Part shown: positions 34,057 through 42,727 of the stretch, piece by piece | Position numbering within the stretch: the first letter of the stretch is position 1 | Layout: each line of letters begins with the position of its first letter | Origin: Dietzia natronolimnaea | GTDB taxonomy: Bacteria; Actinomycetota; Actinomycetes; Mycobacteriales; Mycobacteriaceae | Reading direction: 5' to 3' (one strand) | Assembly (NCBI RefSeq): GCF_039525805.1 | Contig: NZ_BAAAHZ010000014.1 | DNA length: 64,000 nt | The notes under the pieces: model-generated | What the model saw: the letters and a program-made list of their open reading frames with translations, nothing else | Told to the model about the DNA's origin: nothing | The model's database searches: none | Program-made: the position numbers and the translations under genes

Positions 34057-35618
34057 GCGCCGGTCCGGCGGGCGCGACCGGCGGCGAAGACCCGGCGGGC
34101 GAGGCGGGCCGCCTGTACGGCGTCGGCGTGGGCCCAGGGGACCCCGAGCTCATCACCCTCAAGGCCGCCCGCCTGATCGGCGCCGCCGACGTGGTGGCCT
34201 ATCACGCCGGCCGGGGGAAGGACTCCAATGCCAGGCGGATCGCCGCAGGTCTGATCCCCGACGGGGCGATCGAGGAGGTGCTGGAGTATCCCGTGACCAC
34301 GGGCGCCACCGATCACCCCGGCGGGTACGCGGGGGCGATCGCGGACTTCTACGACCGCAGCGCGGACCGTCTGGCCGCCCATCTCGCGGCCGGACGGGAC
34401 GTGGTCCTGCTCGCCGAGGGGGATCCGCTGTTCTACGGGTCGTTCATGTACATGCACGACAAGCTCGCCGGTCGGTTCGTCACCGAGATCGTGCCCGGCA
34501 TCCCGGCGTTCGCCGCCGCGACCGCCGCCGCGGCCACCCCCCTGGTCCGCCAGACGGACGTGCTCACCGTGTTGCCCGGGACCCTGCCGGAGCCCGAGCT
34601 GGCCCGCCGGCTCGCGGACACTGACGGGGCGATCATCATGAAGCTCGGACGCAACTTCCCGGCGGTGCGCCGCGCATTGGAGGCCGCCGGGCGGCTCGAG
34701 GGCGCGGTCTACGTCGAACGCGCCTCGACCGACGCCGAGGTGCACCACCCGGTGCGGGACGTCGATCCGGCGACCGTGCCGTACTTCTCGCTCATCGTGG
34801 TCCCGGGCGACTCCCAGCAGGTCGACCCGTTCGGACGGCGCCCCTCGCCACTGGGTGAGGGGACCGTGCGCGACCTCGCCCCGGACGGCGAGCTGCACGT
34901 GGTCGGGCTGGGACCGGGCCCGGACCACTGGCTCACCGCCGAGGCCCAGCGCGTGCTCGCCGACGTCGACCACGTGGTCGGGTACGCGCCCTACGTCGAC
35001 CGCGTCCCCCAGCGCGCCGGGCTCACCCGGCACTGCTCGGGCAACACCGTCGAGGTGGACCGGGCCAGGCTCGCCCTGGACCTCGCGCGCTCCGGTGAAC
35101 GCGTGGCGGTGGTCTCCGGGGGCGACGCGGGCGTGTTCGGCATGGCCGCAGCGGTCTTCGAGGCCGCCGAGGACCCGCTGTACTCCCGCATCGACGTGCG
35201 GGTCGCGCCCGGGGTGTCCGCCGTCCAGGCGGTCGCCGCCCGGGCCGGGGCCCCGATCGGCGCGGACTTCGCCGTGATGAGCCTGTCCGACCGGCTCAAG
35301 CCCTGGGAGGTCATCTCCCGTCGTCTCGACGCGATCGCCGCCGCGGACCTGGTCCTGGCGGTCTACAACCCCGCCTCGCGCTCGCGCACCCGCCAGGTCG
35401 CCGACGCCCGCGACGTCCTCCTCCGGCATCGCGACCCGGCCACCCCGGTGGTGGTGGGCCGCGACGTGGGCCGGGCCGAGGAGTCCCTGACCATCACCAC
35501 TCTCGCCGAGCTCGACTGCGACTCGGTGGACATGAAGTGCCTGCTCATCGTGGGCGCGTCCGGGACCCGCGTCACCGAGTCGGGGCGGGTGTGGAGTCCG
35601 CGGTTCGTGCGGTCATGA
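34053..35618 (+). CDS. cobIJ: CobI-CobJ fusion: precorrin-2 C20- and precorrin-3B C17-methyltransferase
   Basis: A 521-aa fusion of two corrin methyltransferases, as in Mycobacterium. Residues 18-255 are CobI (LYGVGVGPGDPELITLKAAR; LLAEGDPLFYGSFMYMH). Residues 285-521 are CobJ (LHVVGLGPGPDHWLTAEA; VSGGDAGVFGMAAAVFE; AVYNPASRSR). CobI methylates C-20 of precorrin-2; CobJ methylates C-17 of precorrin-3B with ring contraction. The start is GTG overlapping the cobH stop. CobJ needs precorrin-3B, the product of CobG, which matters because CobG is truncated here. Confidence 0.96.
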   Translation: MSAGPAGATGGEDPAGEAGRLYGVGVGPGDPELITLKAARLIGAADVVAYHAGRGKDSNARRIAAGLIPDGAIEEVLEYPVTTGATDHPGGYAGAIADFYDRSADRLAAHLAAGRDVVLLAEGDPLFYGSFMYMHDKLAGRFVTEIVPGIPAFAAATAAAATPLVRQTDVLTVLPGTLPEPELARRLADTDGAIIMKLGRNFPAVRRALEAAGRLEGAVYVERASTDAEVHHPVRDVDPATVPYFSLIVVPGDSQQVDPFGRRPSPLGEGTVRDLAPDGELHVVGLGPGPDHWLTAEAQRVLADVDHVVGYAPYVDRVPQRAGLTRHCSGNTVEVDRARLALDLARSGERVAVVSGGDAGVFGMAAAVFEAAEDPLYSRIDVRVAPGVSAVQAVAARAGAPIGADFAVMSLSDRLKPWEVISRRLDAIAAADLVLAVYNPASRSRTRQVADARDVLLRHRDPATPVVVGRDVGRAEESLTITTLAELDCDSVDMKCLLIVGASGTRVTESGRVWSPRFVRS

Positions 35619-36283
35619 CCGCCGCTCCACGGGGTGAGAGAAACGACGACGACGACGGCGGCGGAATCGGAATCGGAGCTCCCGACCGCGACGCGCTGTG
35701 GCGGATCCTCGCCACCCGCCGCGACCACCGGCACTTCCACCCCACCCCGGTGCCGCGCGAGACCATCGATCGACTCCTCGAGGTCTTCGCCGTGGCCCCG
35801 AGTGTCGGGTTGAGCCAGCCCTGGCACGTCACCGTGATCGAGGACCGCGGCGTGCGCGAGGCCGTCCACGAGGGATTCCGCACCGTGCGCCGCGCGGAAT
35901 CCGAGCGATTCGACGGCCGGCGACGCGAGCTCTACGACTCCCTGCGCCTCGAGGGCATCCTCCAGGCACCGGTCGGGTTGGTCGTCAGCCACAGGCCGCC
36001 CGCCGGGCCGGTCCTGGGGACCACGAGCGTCCCGGCGGCCACCGAGTACAGCGTGGTCGCCGCCATCACCCTGCTGTGGCTGGCCGTGACGGCCGAGGGC
36101 CTGGGCATGGGCTGGGTGAGCCTCGTCGACCCCGACCACCTCTCCGACAGCGTGCCCGTGCCGGACGGGGCCCGACCACTGGCGTACCTGTGTCTCGGGC
36201 ACCCTGCCCTCGAGCTGGACGAACCGTTGTTGCAGACCGTGGGGTGGGGACGCAGGTCGCCGCTGTCGGTCGACTGGGTGTAG
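35615..36283 (+). CDS. bluB: 5,6-dimethylbenzimidazole synthase BluB
   Basis: A 222-aa nitroreductase-fold flavoenzyme. It breaks down FMNH2 with O2 to make 5,6-dimethylbenzimidazole, the lower ligand of B12. RRDHRHFHPTPVP near 35-47, APSVGLSQPWHV near 65-76 and GMGWVSLVDP near 162-171 are BluB hallmarks. An Asp/Gly-rich stretch (residues 9-22) leads in. ATG overlaps the cobIJ stop. It shows the cell makes its own lower ligand aerobically. Convergent with the peptidase E-like gene. Confidence 0.93.
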   Translation: MTAAPRGERNDDDDGGGIGIGAPDRDALWRILATRRDHRHFHPTPVPRETIDRLLEVFAVAPSVGLSQPWHVTVIEDRGVREAVHEGFRTVRRAESERFDGRRRELYDSLRLEGILQAPVGLVVSHRPPAGPVLGTTSVPAATEYSVVAAITLLWLAVTAEGLGMGWVSLVDPDHLSDSVPVPDGARPLAYLCLGHPALELDEPLLQTVGWGRRSPLSVDWV

Positions 36284-36306
36284 ATCAGTGGCAGAGGTCC
36301 CGCGCG

Positions 36307-36939
36307 TCAGGGTGAACTGACGAGGCGTGCCGCCTCACGGTCGACGAGCAGCGCCTGATCGTCGTTCACGAAGGTCAACGGGTAGTGGCTCCCGTACGTC
36401 TCCTCGAGCTGTGCGATGAGCTCGGGCGGGTAGGGCGGGAGCGCGCCATCCGCGTGAGGGATCACCACGGTGTCGACCAGACCGAGTCCGCCGTGGTCGG
36501 TGAGATCGGGCGCGGCGGAGGGGTCGTCCATCAGGCTGACCGGTTCGATGCTGGGTCCGGTGATGACCGATCCCGCACTCGACCCGATGTAGGGCAGCCC
36601 CGCCCGTACCCGCCCGACGAGGACCGCATCCGCACCGCGTCGGCGCAGTGCCGCCATGAGCACGAAGGTGTTGCCGCCCGCGACGTACAGGGCGTCGACC
36701 CCGTCGAGGAGGCCGGCGAAGTCGCCCGCGTCGTCGAAGTCTGCGGCGGTGATGTCGGTCAGCACGTACCCCAGGTCCGACAGCTGCGCGCGCTCTGCGG
36801 CCACGAAGCCGGCTCCCGCATAGGGGCTGGCGGCGTCGTTCAGGTAGCCGATGCGCACCGCGGGTGCGGGCCGGTTGACGTGCTCGGCGATGAAGTCGGG
36901 GACGGCGCCCACGCCGAGGGACAACAGGAGCAGGTTCAT
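36307..36939 (-). CDS. Peptidase E-like protein (family S51)
   Basis: A 210-aa protein of the class I glutamine amidotransferase fold, S51 peptidase branch (aspartyl dipeptidase-like). The nucleophile is Ser121 in YIGSSAGSVITGP, and His162 (VIPHADG) is a candidate partner. DALYVAGGNTF near 82-92 is the conserved loop. No signal peptide. The ATG fits the family start; longer reading in frame is non-coding. It is a single gene on the minus strand. Substrate specificity cannot be told. Confidence 0.85.
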   Translation of the reverse strand: MNLLLLSLGVGAVPDFIAEHVNRPAPAVRIGYLNDAASPYAGAGFVAAERAQLSDLGYVLTDITAADFDDAGDFAGLLDGVDALYVAGGNTFVLMAALRRRGADAVLVGRVRAGLPYIGSSAGSVITGPSIEPVSLMDDPSAAPDLTDHGGLGLVDTVVIPHADGALPPYPPELIAQLEETYGSHYPLTFVNDDQALLVDREAARLVSSP

Positions 36940-37114
36940 GGCGCCACCATACGGGGGCCCGGGTGCCCCACGAGGTGTGTCGACGACGGCTGCCCCGACA
37001 CTTCCCCCACGCCACGCATCGGCCAATTTCTCATCCTTTGACGTTGACGTAACAGCGTCGCAACGCAACACCGTTTGACTAATTCCGTTCGAGTGATCGA
37101 TTTGGAGGAGTCAC

Positions 37115-37801
37115 ATGGAACCCACCCTGCGCCCGGCCCCCGCGGCCTACCGGCGCCACCTGTTCCACTCCCGTGACGCCACCCCTGACCAGTGCTCCGA
37201 CGTCGTCTGGGTCCAGGGGAGCCGATATTTCTGCGATGCGAGGTTCTCCACCGACGCCGCGGGCGCGACGGCCTTCCACATGGGCTTCGCCGGCGAGCTC
37301 GAGGGCACGGACACCGCCAGCGGCGAGTTCGAGTGGGTCCACGCCATCGCCGCCGGAGAGGCCTTCGGGTCCGCCGATATCGGCCAACTCTTCGACGTGC
37401 CGGGGTGGGGCCTGCTCGAGGTGGGTCGACATCTCGACTACGTCGAACTCTGGCAGCGGTGCCCCGACGAGCCCGGCCCGGTGTGGGAGGCCAGAGGGGT
37501 CGATGAGCAGGGCACCGAGGCGCTGGTCGTCTGCGTCGGTGACCGCTTCGGCCTCGCGCTCGGAGCCGATGCCGCGGGGGGCCGTCCACCGTCGGTCCAC
37601 ATCGGATCGCGCACCCGTCAGGGCTGGCTCGCGCGGTATTCGTCGTGGTCGGGGCCCGAGCCTCCCCTCTTCTCCCTCTCCCCTGAATCGGACGGCCGCT
37701 TCGTCATCTCCTGGCAGGCCGGCGAGCACTCCGGTCCACCCGTGTCCTTCGACCCGATCCACCCGACCCGCCCGACCCACCCAGGAGCAGAGAATGACTG
37801 A
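37115..37801 (+). CDS. Unknown protein heading an oxygenase-symporter operon
   Basis: A 228-aa protein I cannot assign. No signal or membrane segment. The pattern SDVVWVQGSRYFCDARF (residues 28-44), with W-x-Q-x-x-x-[YF]-x-x-[DA]-x-R, and many evenly spaced Gly/Trp/Phe suggest a lipocalin-like or calycin beta-barrel; low confidence. The last 20 residues are Pro/Thr/His-rich. GGAGGAG lies five bases before the ATG, and TTGACT 35 bp upstream may be a -35 element. The stop overlaps the next gene by 8 bp, so it is made together with an oxygenase and a symporter. It may be a catabolic enzyme, such as an isomerase or lyase, or a binding protein. Confidence 0.6.
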   Translation: MEPTLRPAPAAYRRHLFHSRDATPDQCSDVVWVQGSRYFCDARFSTDAAGATAFHMGFAGELEGTDTASGEFEWVHAIAAGEAFGSADIGQLFDVPGWGLLEVGRHLDYVELWQRCPDEPGPVWEARGVDEQGTEALVVCVGDRFGLALGADAAGGRPPSVHIGSRTRQGWLARYSSWSGPEPPLFSLSPESDGRFVISWQAGEHSGPPVSFDPIHPTRPTHPGAEND

Positions 37802-38843
37802 CCCCCACCGACCCACGACCGACTTCGAGTCGATCCCGGTCATCGATGTGTCCACGCTCGCCGATCCCGGCGGGCCCTCAGCGGAGTGCGTCGACCGACT
37901 CGGCGAGGCCGCCCGAGGCGTCGGCTTCCTCCTCATCGTCAACCACGGCGTAGCCGACGAGACGTTCGGTGCCATGCACGAGGCCGCACAGCGCTTCTTC
38001 GCCCAGCCCGACTCCGTCAAGCACGAGGTGTACATCGGCAACTCCACCAACCACCGCGGGTACGTCCCGGTCGGGGAGGAGGTCTTCGCCGGCGCCACCC
38101 CCGACCTCAAGGAGGCCTTCGACCTGTCCATCGATCTGCCGGCCGACCACCCGGAGTATGTGGCCGGAAACCCGCTGCTCGGGCCGAACCAGTGGCCCGA
38201 GCTGCCGGGGTTCCGGGAGGCGGTGACGACCTACTACGACGAGGTGTTCACCCTCGGGTCGCGGCTCCTCGCGGCGTTCGCCCGGTACCTCGACCTCGAC
38301 CCCGACACGTTCCTCGGGTCGGTGACCCAACCGCCCTCGCAGTTGCGGCTGATCCACTACCCGTACAACCCCGACGCCGAGGACCGTCCCGGGATCGGAG
38401 CGCACACCGACTACGAGGCGTTGACCCTGCTCAAGCCCACCGCTCCCGGGTTGGAGGTGATGAATGGCCGGGGAGAGTGGATCGAGGTCCCCTACCGCGA
38501 GGACGCGATCGTCGTGAACATCGGGGACCTGCTGGAGGTCTGGACCAACGGCGCGTTCGTCGCCACATCCCACCGGGTCAGGAAGGTCTCGCGGGAGCGG
38601 TACTCGTACCCGCTGTTCTTCACCGTCGACTACGACACCGTGGTCGCCCCCCTGGCCTTCCCCGGCTCGGACGACTCCGCGTACGAGCCGATGCACTCCG
38701 GCGAGCACCTGTTCGCCCAGACCGCGCAGAGCTTCGCCTACCTGAGGAGGCGGATCGCGGACGGTGAGGTCGCACTCCCCGAGGGTGCCCGCCCCCTATA
38801 CTCCCTCGGTCGCGAGCGTGCACTGGTGGGTGAGTCACGATGA
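37794..38843 (+). CDS. 2-oxoglutarate/Fe(II)-dependent oxygenase (isopenicillin N synthase-like)
   Basis: A 349-aa non-heme iron dioxygenase with the N-terminal DIOX_N region (IPVIDVSTLA, GFLLIVNHGV) and a C-terminal jelly-roll. Iron ligands are His204, Asp206 and His260. Arg269 and Ser271 (RYSYPLFF) form the 2-oxoglutarate carboxylate site, so it is a genuine 2OG enzyme rather than an IPNS oxidase. GAGCAGAGA precedes the ATG, which lies within the upstream gene's end. The stop overlaps the symporter start (ATGA). Relatives include fungal xanthine/purine-type and plant hormone dioxygenases; the substrate here is probably what the symporter imports. Confidence 0.9.
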   Translation: MTDPHRPTTDFESIPVIDVSTLADPGGPSAECVDRLGEAARGVGFLLIVNHGVADETFGAMHEAAQRFFAQPDSVKHEVYIGNSTNHRGYVPVGEEVFAGATPDLKEAFDLSIDLPADHPEYVAGNPLLGPNQWPELPGFREAVTTYYDEVFTLGSRLLAAFARYLDLDPDTFLGSVTQPPSQLRLIHYPYNPDAEDRPGIGAHTDYEALTLLKPTAPGLEVMNGRGEWIEVPYREDAIVVNIGDLLEVWTNGAFVATSHRVRKVSRERYSYPLFFTVDYDTVVAPLAFPGSDDSAYEPMHSGEHLFAQTAQSFAYLRRRIADGEVALPEGARPLYSLGRERALVGESR

Positions 38844-40330
38844 TCAATCTCGCCATCGGCGGCACCGTCGCCCTCCTCGTCGTCCTCGGTCTCCTGTCCT
38901 CGACGAGGGTGCGGGGTGAGAACCGCAACTTCGCCGTCGCGGGGCGCACACTGACCGTTCCCCTCGTCGCAGTTCTCCTGATGTCCCAGGTGGTCGATTC
39001 CAACGCGACCGTGGGCGCGGCCGACCTCGCGGGCGGCTTCGGATTCTGGGCCGGCGCCGCATTGCCGTTGGGCCTCGCCGCCTCGTTCTTGCTGATGGGG
39101 CTCTTCGTGGCCGAGAAGGTCCGGGAGCGCGAGCTGTACTCCCTGCCCGAGTACTTCCGACAGACCTTCGGTCGCACCGGTGAGATCCTGACGGCGGTCC
39201 TGACGGTCACGAGTTTCGGCATCCTCATGGCGGGCAACCTCGTCGCCCTGGGGCACATGATGGACCACTTCATCGGAGTGCCCTACTGGGCCGCGATCGT
39301 GTTCGTCACCGTGGCGATCCTCGCCTACACCATGGTCGGCGGGATGTTCGCGTCCGTCTACACGGGCCTGTTTCTCATGGGCGTCATGACGGTCGGGTTC
39401 GTGGGGCTGACACTCTGGCTGTTCCTCGGCCCCGGTTACGCGGCGCCGGAGGGGCTCGGCATCTCGGATCTCGAGCAGCTGACGGCCCCGGCCGCGGGTG
39501 CGGCGATCAACTGGGCGACGCTCTTCGCCCTGGGTTTCGGCAATCTGGTGGCCATCGACCTCATCCAGCGGGTGTCCTCGGCGCGGACCGCCCGGGGAGC
39601 CAGGCGCGCGAGCCTGATCGCTGCCGGCGGAACAGTGGTCCTCTGTGTCCCCTTGGCCGCGGTCGCCGTGGCCGGGGCGGGCCTGCTCGGGGACAGCGCC
39701 AGCGAGTCGCCGATCCTATTCCAGCTCCTCACCGAACTGGTACCGACCCCGATCGCGATGCTCGTCATCGCGGCCCTGTTGGCGGCCTCGCTCACCACGG
39801 TGAGTGGAATTCTCCTCGCGACCTCGTCCATCGTGGTCGGTACCGTGATCGACACGCGCAAGCTTCGCCTGACCGCGCTCCAGGCCTCACGGTGGGCGAT
39901 GGTCCCCGTCGCCGCCATCGGTGTTGTGGTCGCGCTCCGGGTCAACCACACCGGGATCCTCCTCACCCTGACCTTCGATCTGCTGTGCGCGACCATCGTG
40001 GTGCCGTTCCTGCTCTCCCTGTGGACACGCCTGGTCAGCACGAGGGCGCTGGTGATCTCGGCGGTGCTGGGACTGGGTGTGCGGCTCGGGTTCTTCGTCT
40101 TCACCCCGACGATCTACGGCGTGGACAACACCCTGGTGTACTTCCCGAACGAGGTCATCACCACGAGCGTCGACGGCTGGACCACGTTCCTCGCCGCGGC
40201 CGTGTCACTGGTGGTCTACGTGGCGGTGGCCGCCACCGACACCCGGTCCACCACCCGCAAGGACATGTCGTCGCCCGCGGTCGACGAACCGGCAGCCGAC
40301 CGGGAAGTCGAGGTGCCCGCCAGGGCATAA
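38840..40330 (+). CDS. Sodium/solute symporter (SSS family)
   Basis: A 496-aa SSS transporter with about 13 transmembrane helices. The DSNATVG segment near 54-60 and the GNLVALGHMMDH, GGMFASVYTG and NLVAIDLIQR regions fit the LeuT-like core. The C-terminal 30 residues are a charged cytosolic tail. Start ATG overlaps the oxygenase stop, so transport and oxidation of one compound are likely coupled. No regulator is in the operon. A bidirectional hairpin lies 47 bp after the stop, inside the convergent tetR gene. The solute is unknown. Confidence 0.9.
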   Translation: MINLAIGGTVALLVVLGLLSSTRVRGENRNFAVAGRTLTVPLVAVLLMSQVVDSNATVGAADLAGGFGFWAGAALPLGLAASFLLMGLFVAEKVRERELYSLPEYFRQTFGRTGEILTAVLTVTSFGILMAGNLVALGHMMDHFIGVPYWAAIVFVTVAILAYTMVGGMFASVYTGLFLMGVMTVGFVGLTLWLFLGPGYAAPEGLGISDLEQLTAPAAGAAINWATLFALGFGNLVAIDLIQRVSSARTARGARRASLIAAGGTVVLCVPLAAVAVAGAGLLGDSASESPILFQLLTELVPTPIAMLVIAALLAASLTTVSGILLATSSIVVGTVIDTRKLRLTALQASRWAMVPVAAIGVVVALRVNHTGILLTLTFDLLCATIVVPFLLSLWTRLVSTRALVISAVLGLGVRLGFFVFTPTIYGVDNTLVYFPNEVITTSVDGWTTFLAAAVSLVVYVAVAATDTRSTTRKDMSSPAVDEPAADREVEVPARA

Positions 40331-40361
40331 CCTCGCCCGGGGACGTCCGTCGCCGGCGGGG

Positions 40362-41042
40362 TCAGCCGTCAGACCCCGGGCCCGGGGAGTCGAGATCTCC
40401 GAGAATCTCGAGTCCCCGGGCCCGCGTCTCGCCGGTGAGGAGGTCGGGGACCCGTGCCAGCAGGAGCGTCGCGTCCGCGACCCGAGCCGGGGTGTCGTCC
40501 GGGATCGGCGACCGGGTCCGGCGCCGGTAGGTGATGACGTTCTCCACCAGGCCGACGAGCATCGCCACGTCGACGTCGGTGGCGGCCTCACCCGTGGTGC
40601 GTTCGAGCAGGACCCGGTAGGCCTCGTGCAGTGAGTCCCGGACCTCGTGGAACTCGCTGAACTGCTCGCCGTCGAGCTCCGGATCGAAGTACAGGACCCC
40701 CAGGTTCTGCGGATCCTCGTGCAACAACCCCGCATCGGCGTACGCCAGCGCCCACAACAGGACGTGCCCCGGGGCGTCGCTGGCCACCAGTCGGTCGGCG
40801 ATCCGGTGGGACGGGATCACCGTGCCGAGCACTAGCCGGAGCAGGATCTCGTCCTTGGACCCGAACCAGTGATAGACGCTGGCCTGCTGCAACCCCGCGC
40901 CCTCCGCGATGGCCCGGGTGCTGGTCCGGCCGAAGCCTCTGGTGACGAACAGTTCGCCCGCGGCGTGCAGGATGTCCTGCTCACTGCCGAGTCCGGTCGG
41001 CGAACCGGGGTTGCGGCGCGGCCGTCCACGAGTCCTGGTCAC
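40362..41042 (-). CDS. TetR-family regulator following an ABC exporter
   Basis: A 226-aa TetR regulator. The helix-turn-helix covers about 20-66 (DILHAAGELFVTRGFG, ASVYHWFGSKDEIL). Start is GTG; the basic N-terminus TRTRGRPRRNPG is typical. It begins 35 bp after the permease gene on the same strand, so it is the last gene of a tetR-ABC ATPase-permease-tetR set. Its C-terminal codons (RARGLEILGDLDSPGPGSDG) double as a long hairpin. It resembles regulators of lipid or catabolic genes as much as drug pumps; the target is not evident. Confidence 0.87.
   Translation of the reverse strand: MTRTRGRPRRNPGSPTGLGSEQDILHAAGELFVTRGFGRTSTRAIAEGAGLQQASVYHWFGSKDEILLRLVLGTVIPSHRIADRLVASDAPGHVLLWALAYADAGLLHEDPQNLGVLYFDPELDGEQFSEFHEVRDSLHEAYRVLLERTTGEAATDVDVAMLVGLVENVITYRRRTRSPIPDDTPARVADATLLLARVPDLLTGETRARGLEILGDLDSPGPGSDG
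40377..40424. terminator. 20-bp-stem hairpin inside the 3' end of a tetR gene
   Basis: Arms CGGGCCCGGGGAGTCGAGAT (40377-40396) and ATCTCGAGTCCCCGGGCCCG (40405-40424) are complementary at 19 of 20 positions around an 8-nt loop. The hairpin lies within the last codons of the minus-strand tetR gene and 47 bp after the plus-strand symporter stop. Best read as a bidirectional terminator for convergent genes, with coding sequence shaped to fit it. Confidence 0.75.
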
Positions 41043-41077
41043 CTCGCAGAGGCTATCAATCGCCAGTTCGGTGGCGG

Positions 41078-42727
41078 TCAGCCCGAGACCACCTGCCGAC
41101 GCCTGAACCCCACCAGACCCGCGGCCACGAGAACGCCGGCCATCACGGCGACCAGCAGGAACGGCGACGGAGCGAACTCCTCCACCGGGACGGCGGCGAG
41201 ATGGCGCAGCGGCGAGAGCGACCGCAGCCACCCGGGGAAGTCCAGCAGATCCGCGAAGTTGCTCACCAGGAACATCAGCGCGACCACCGCCCAGCCGACG
41301 GGCGCCGTCAACCGGGGCACCCAGCCGTAGAACACCCCGCAGACCCCCAGCACCAGCAGGACCGCCGGGGTGGCGCCGAGGTGCGAGCCGATCACCCCAC
41401 CGACGAGCGAGGTGTCCCCGGTGACCACGGCGGCGGCGAGCGCCGTGCAGATCCCGGTGACCGCCAGGATGAACACCGCGCCACAGGCCACCACGGAGAG
41501 GTGGGCGCCCACCCATGAGATCCGGCTGACGGGCGTGGCCAGGATCAGGTCGGCGCGGCCCCTGCCTTCCTCATCGCGGAGGGACTGCGTCGCGTAGACC
41601 ACGTACGCGGCGGTGAGGACGGCGACGAACGACCCGAGGAAGGCAACGTAACCGTTGACCAGGCCCTGGGCACCGAACATGTCCTGCATCGCCTGCGGCA
41701 TGTCCCCGCTCGCGCTGAGCATGGCGTCGGTGAACGCGCCGTTGACCGTTCCCAGGACGACGATGGCCGCGCCCCACCCGAGCAGGGGGCCGCGCTGGAG
41801 CCGGGCGGCCAGGCCCACGGGGTGTCCGAGGAACCGGCCGGCGTGGGCGGGGCCCGGGCGCGGGGCGAGGAGGCTCGCCCCGAAGTCGCGGCGTGACTGG
41901 AGGACGTAGGCGGCGGCCGAACCGACCACGGCGACGACGACGAGGGGGAGCAGCGGCCACCAGCGGTCGTACACGTAGGGGGCCGTCTGGGCCGCCCACC
42001 CGAGGGGCGAGGCCCAGGACAGGGCGGTTCCCCCGACGGCCGCCATGTCGCCGAGGGCACGGAGGATGAAGGAGACCCCGAGCACCAGCCCGGCCATCCC
42101 CGCCGCCGCCCGCGAGTAGGCGCTGAGCTGCGCGGTCACCGCGGCGATCCCGGCGAACGCCATCCCCGTGAGCGCGGTGCCCAGCCCGATGAGCAGGGAG
42201 CCGAGGGGGGCGAACCCGCCTGCGATCGCCAATCCGGCGACCACCACGCACGCGAGGGCGTTGGTGATCGCGGCGACGATCAGGGTCGCGGTGAGGGCCG
42301 AGTGTCGGCCGGTGACGTTGGCGCGGATCAGCTCGGCGCGGCCGGTCTGCTCCTCGACGCGGGTGTGCCGGGTGACCAGCATGATGTTCATGAGCGCGGC
42401 GAGCAGGAACAGGTACGGGGCGTAGCCGGCGGCGAAGAACCGCTCGAAGGTGGGGGCGTCCATGCCGTAGGCCGGGCCGGTGAACATCCGGCCCACCGGC
42501 TGGGTGAACAGGGGCACCACCGCGGCCAGGTCGTCCTCCGTCGGCGCCAGCTGCGGGAGGGCCGCGCCGATGTAGATCACGAACAGCCCCAGGCCGCCGA
42601 CCCACGCCGGGAGCTTGAGCCGGTCCCGCCGCAGGGAGAACCGGACGAGGGTGCCGGTGCCTGCCAGCGGGTCATCGCCACCCGCGGCATGCGGGCGCTC
42701 GCGGGCGGGAGCGGTCGCGGTGGTCAT
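41078..42727 (-). CDS. ABC exporter permease (two-repeat ABC-2 type)
   Basis: A 549-aa membrane protein with about 12 transmembrane helices in two similar halves. Each half has a soluble-helix RTxHTRxEEQTGRAELI-type motif (VTRHTRVEEQTGRAELI near 107-123; SLRDEEGRGRADLILATPVSR near 385-405). This duplicated permease is the type seen in actinobacterial antibiotic or polyketide exporters, such as the tylosin-resistance-like ABC-2 group. Start ATG overlaps the ATPase stop. It works with the adjacent ATPase. Substrate unknown. Confidence 0.88.
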   Translation of the reverse strand: MTTATAPARERPHAAGGDDPLAGTGTLVRFSLRRDRLKLPAWVGGLGLFVIYIGAALPQLAPTEDDLAAVVPLFTQPVGRMFTGPAYGMDAPTFERFFAAGYAPYLFLLAALMNIMLVTRHTRVEEQTGRAELIRANVTGRHSALTATLIVAAITNALACVVVAGLAIAGGFAPLGSLLIGLGTALTGMAFAGIAAVTAQLSAYSRAAAGMAGLVLGVSFILRALGDMAAVGGTALSWASPLGWAAQTAPYVYDRWWPLLPLVVVAVVGSAAAYVLQSRRDFGASLLAPRPGPAHAGRFLGHPVGLAARLQRGPLLGWGAAIVVLGTVNGAFTDAMLSASGDMPQAMQDMFGAQGLVNGYVAFLGSFVAVLTAAYVVYATQSLRDEEGRGRADLILATPVSRISWVGAHLSVVACGAVFILAVTGICTALAAAVVTGDTSLVGGVIGSHLGATPAVLLVLGVCGVFYGWVPRLTAPVGWAVVALMFLVSNFADLLDFPGWLRSLSPLRHLAAVPVEEFAPSPFLLVAVMAGVLVAAGLVGFRRRQVVSG

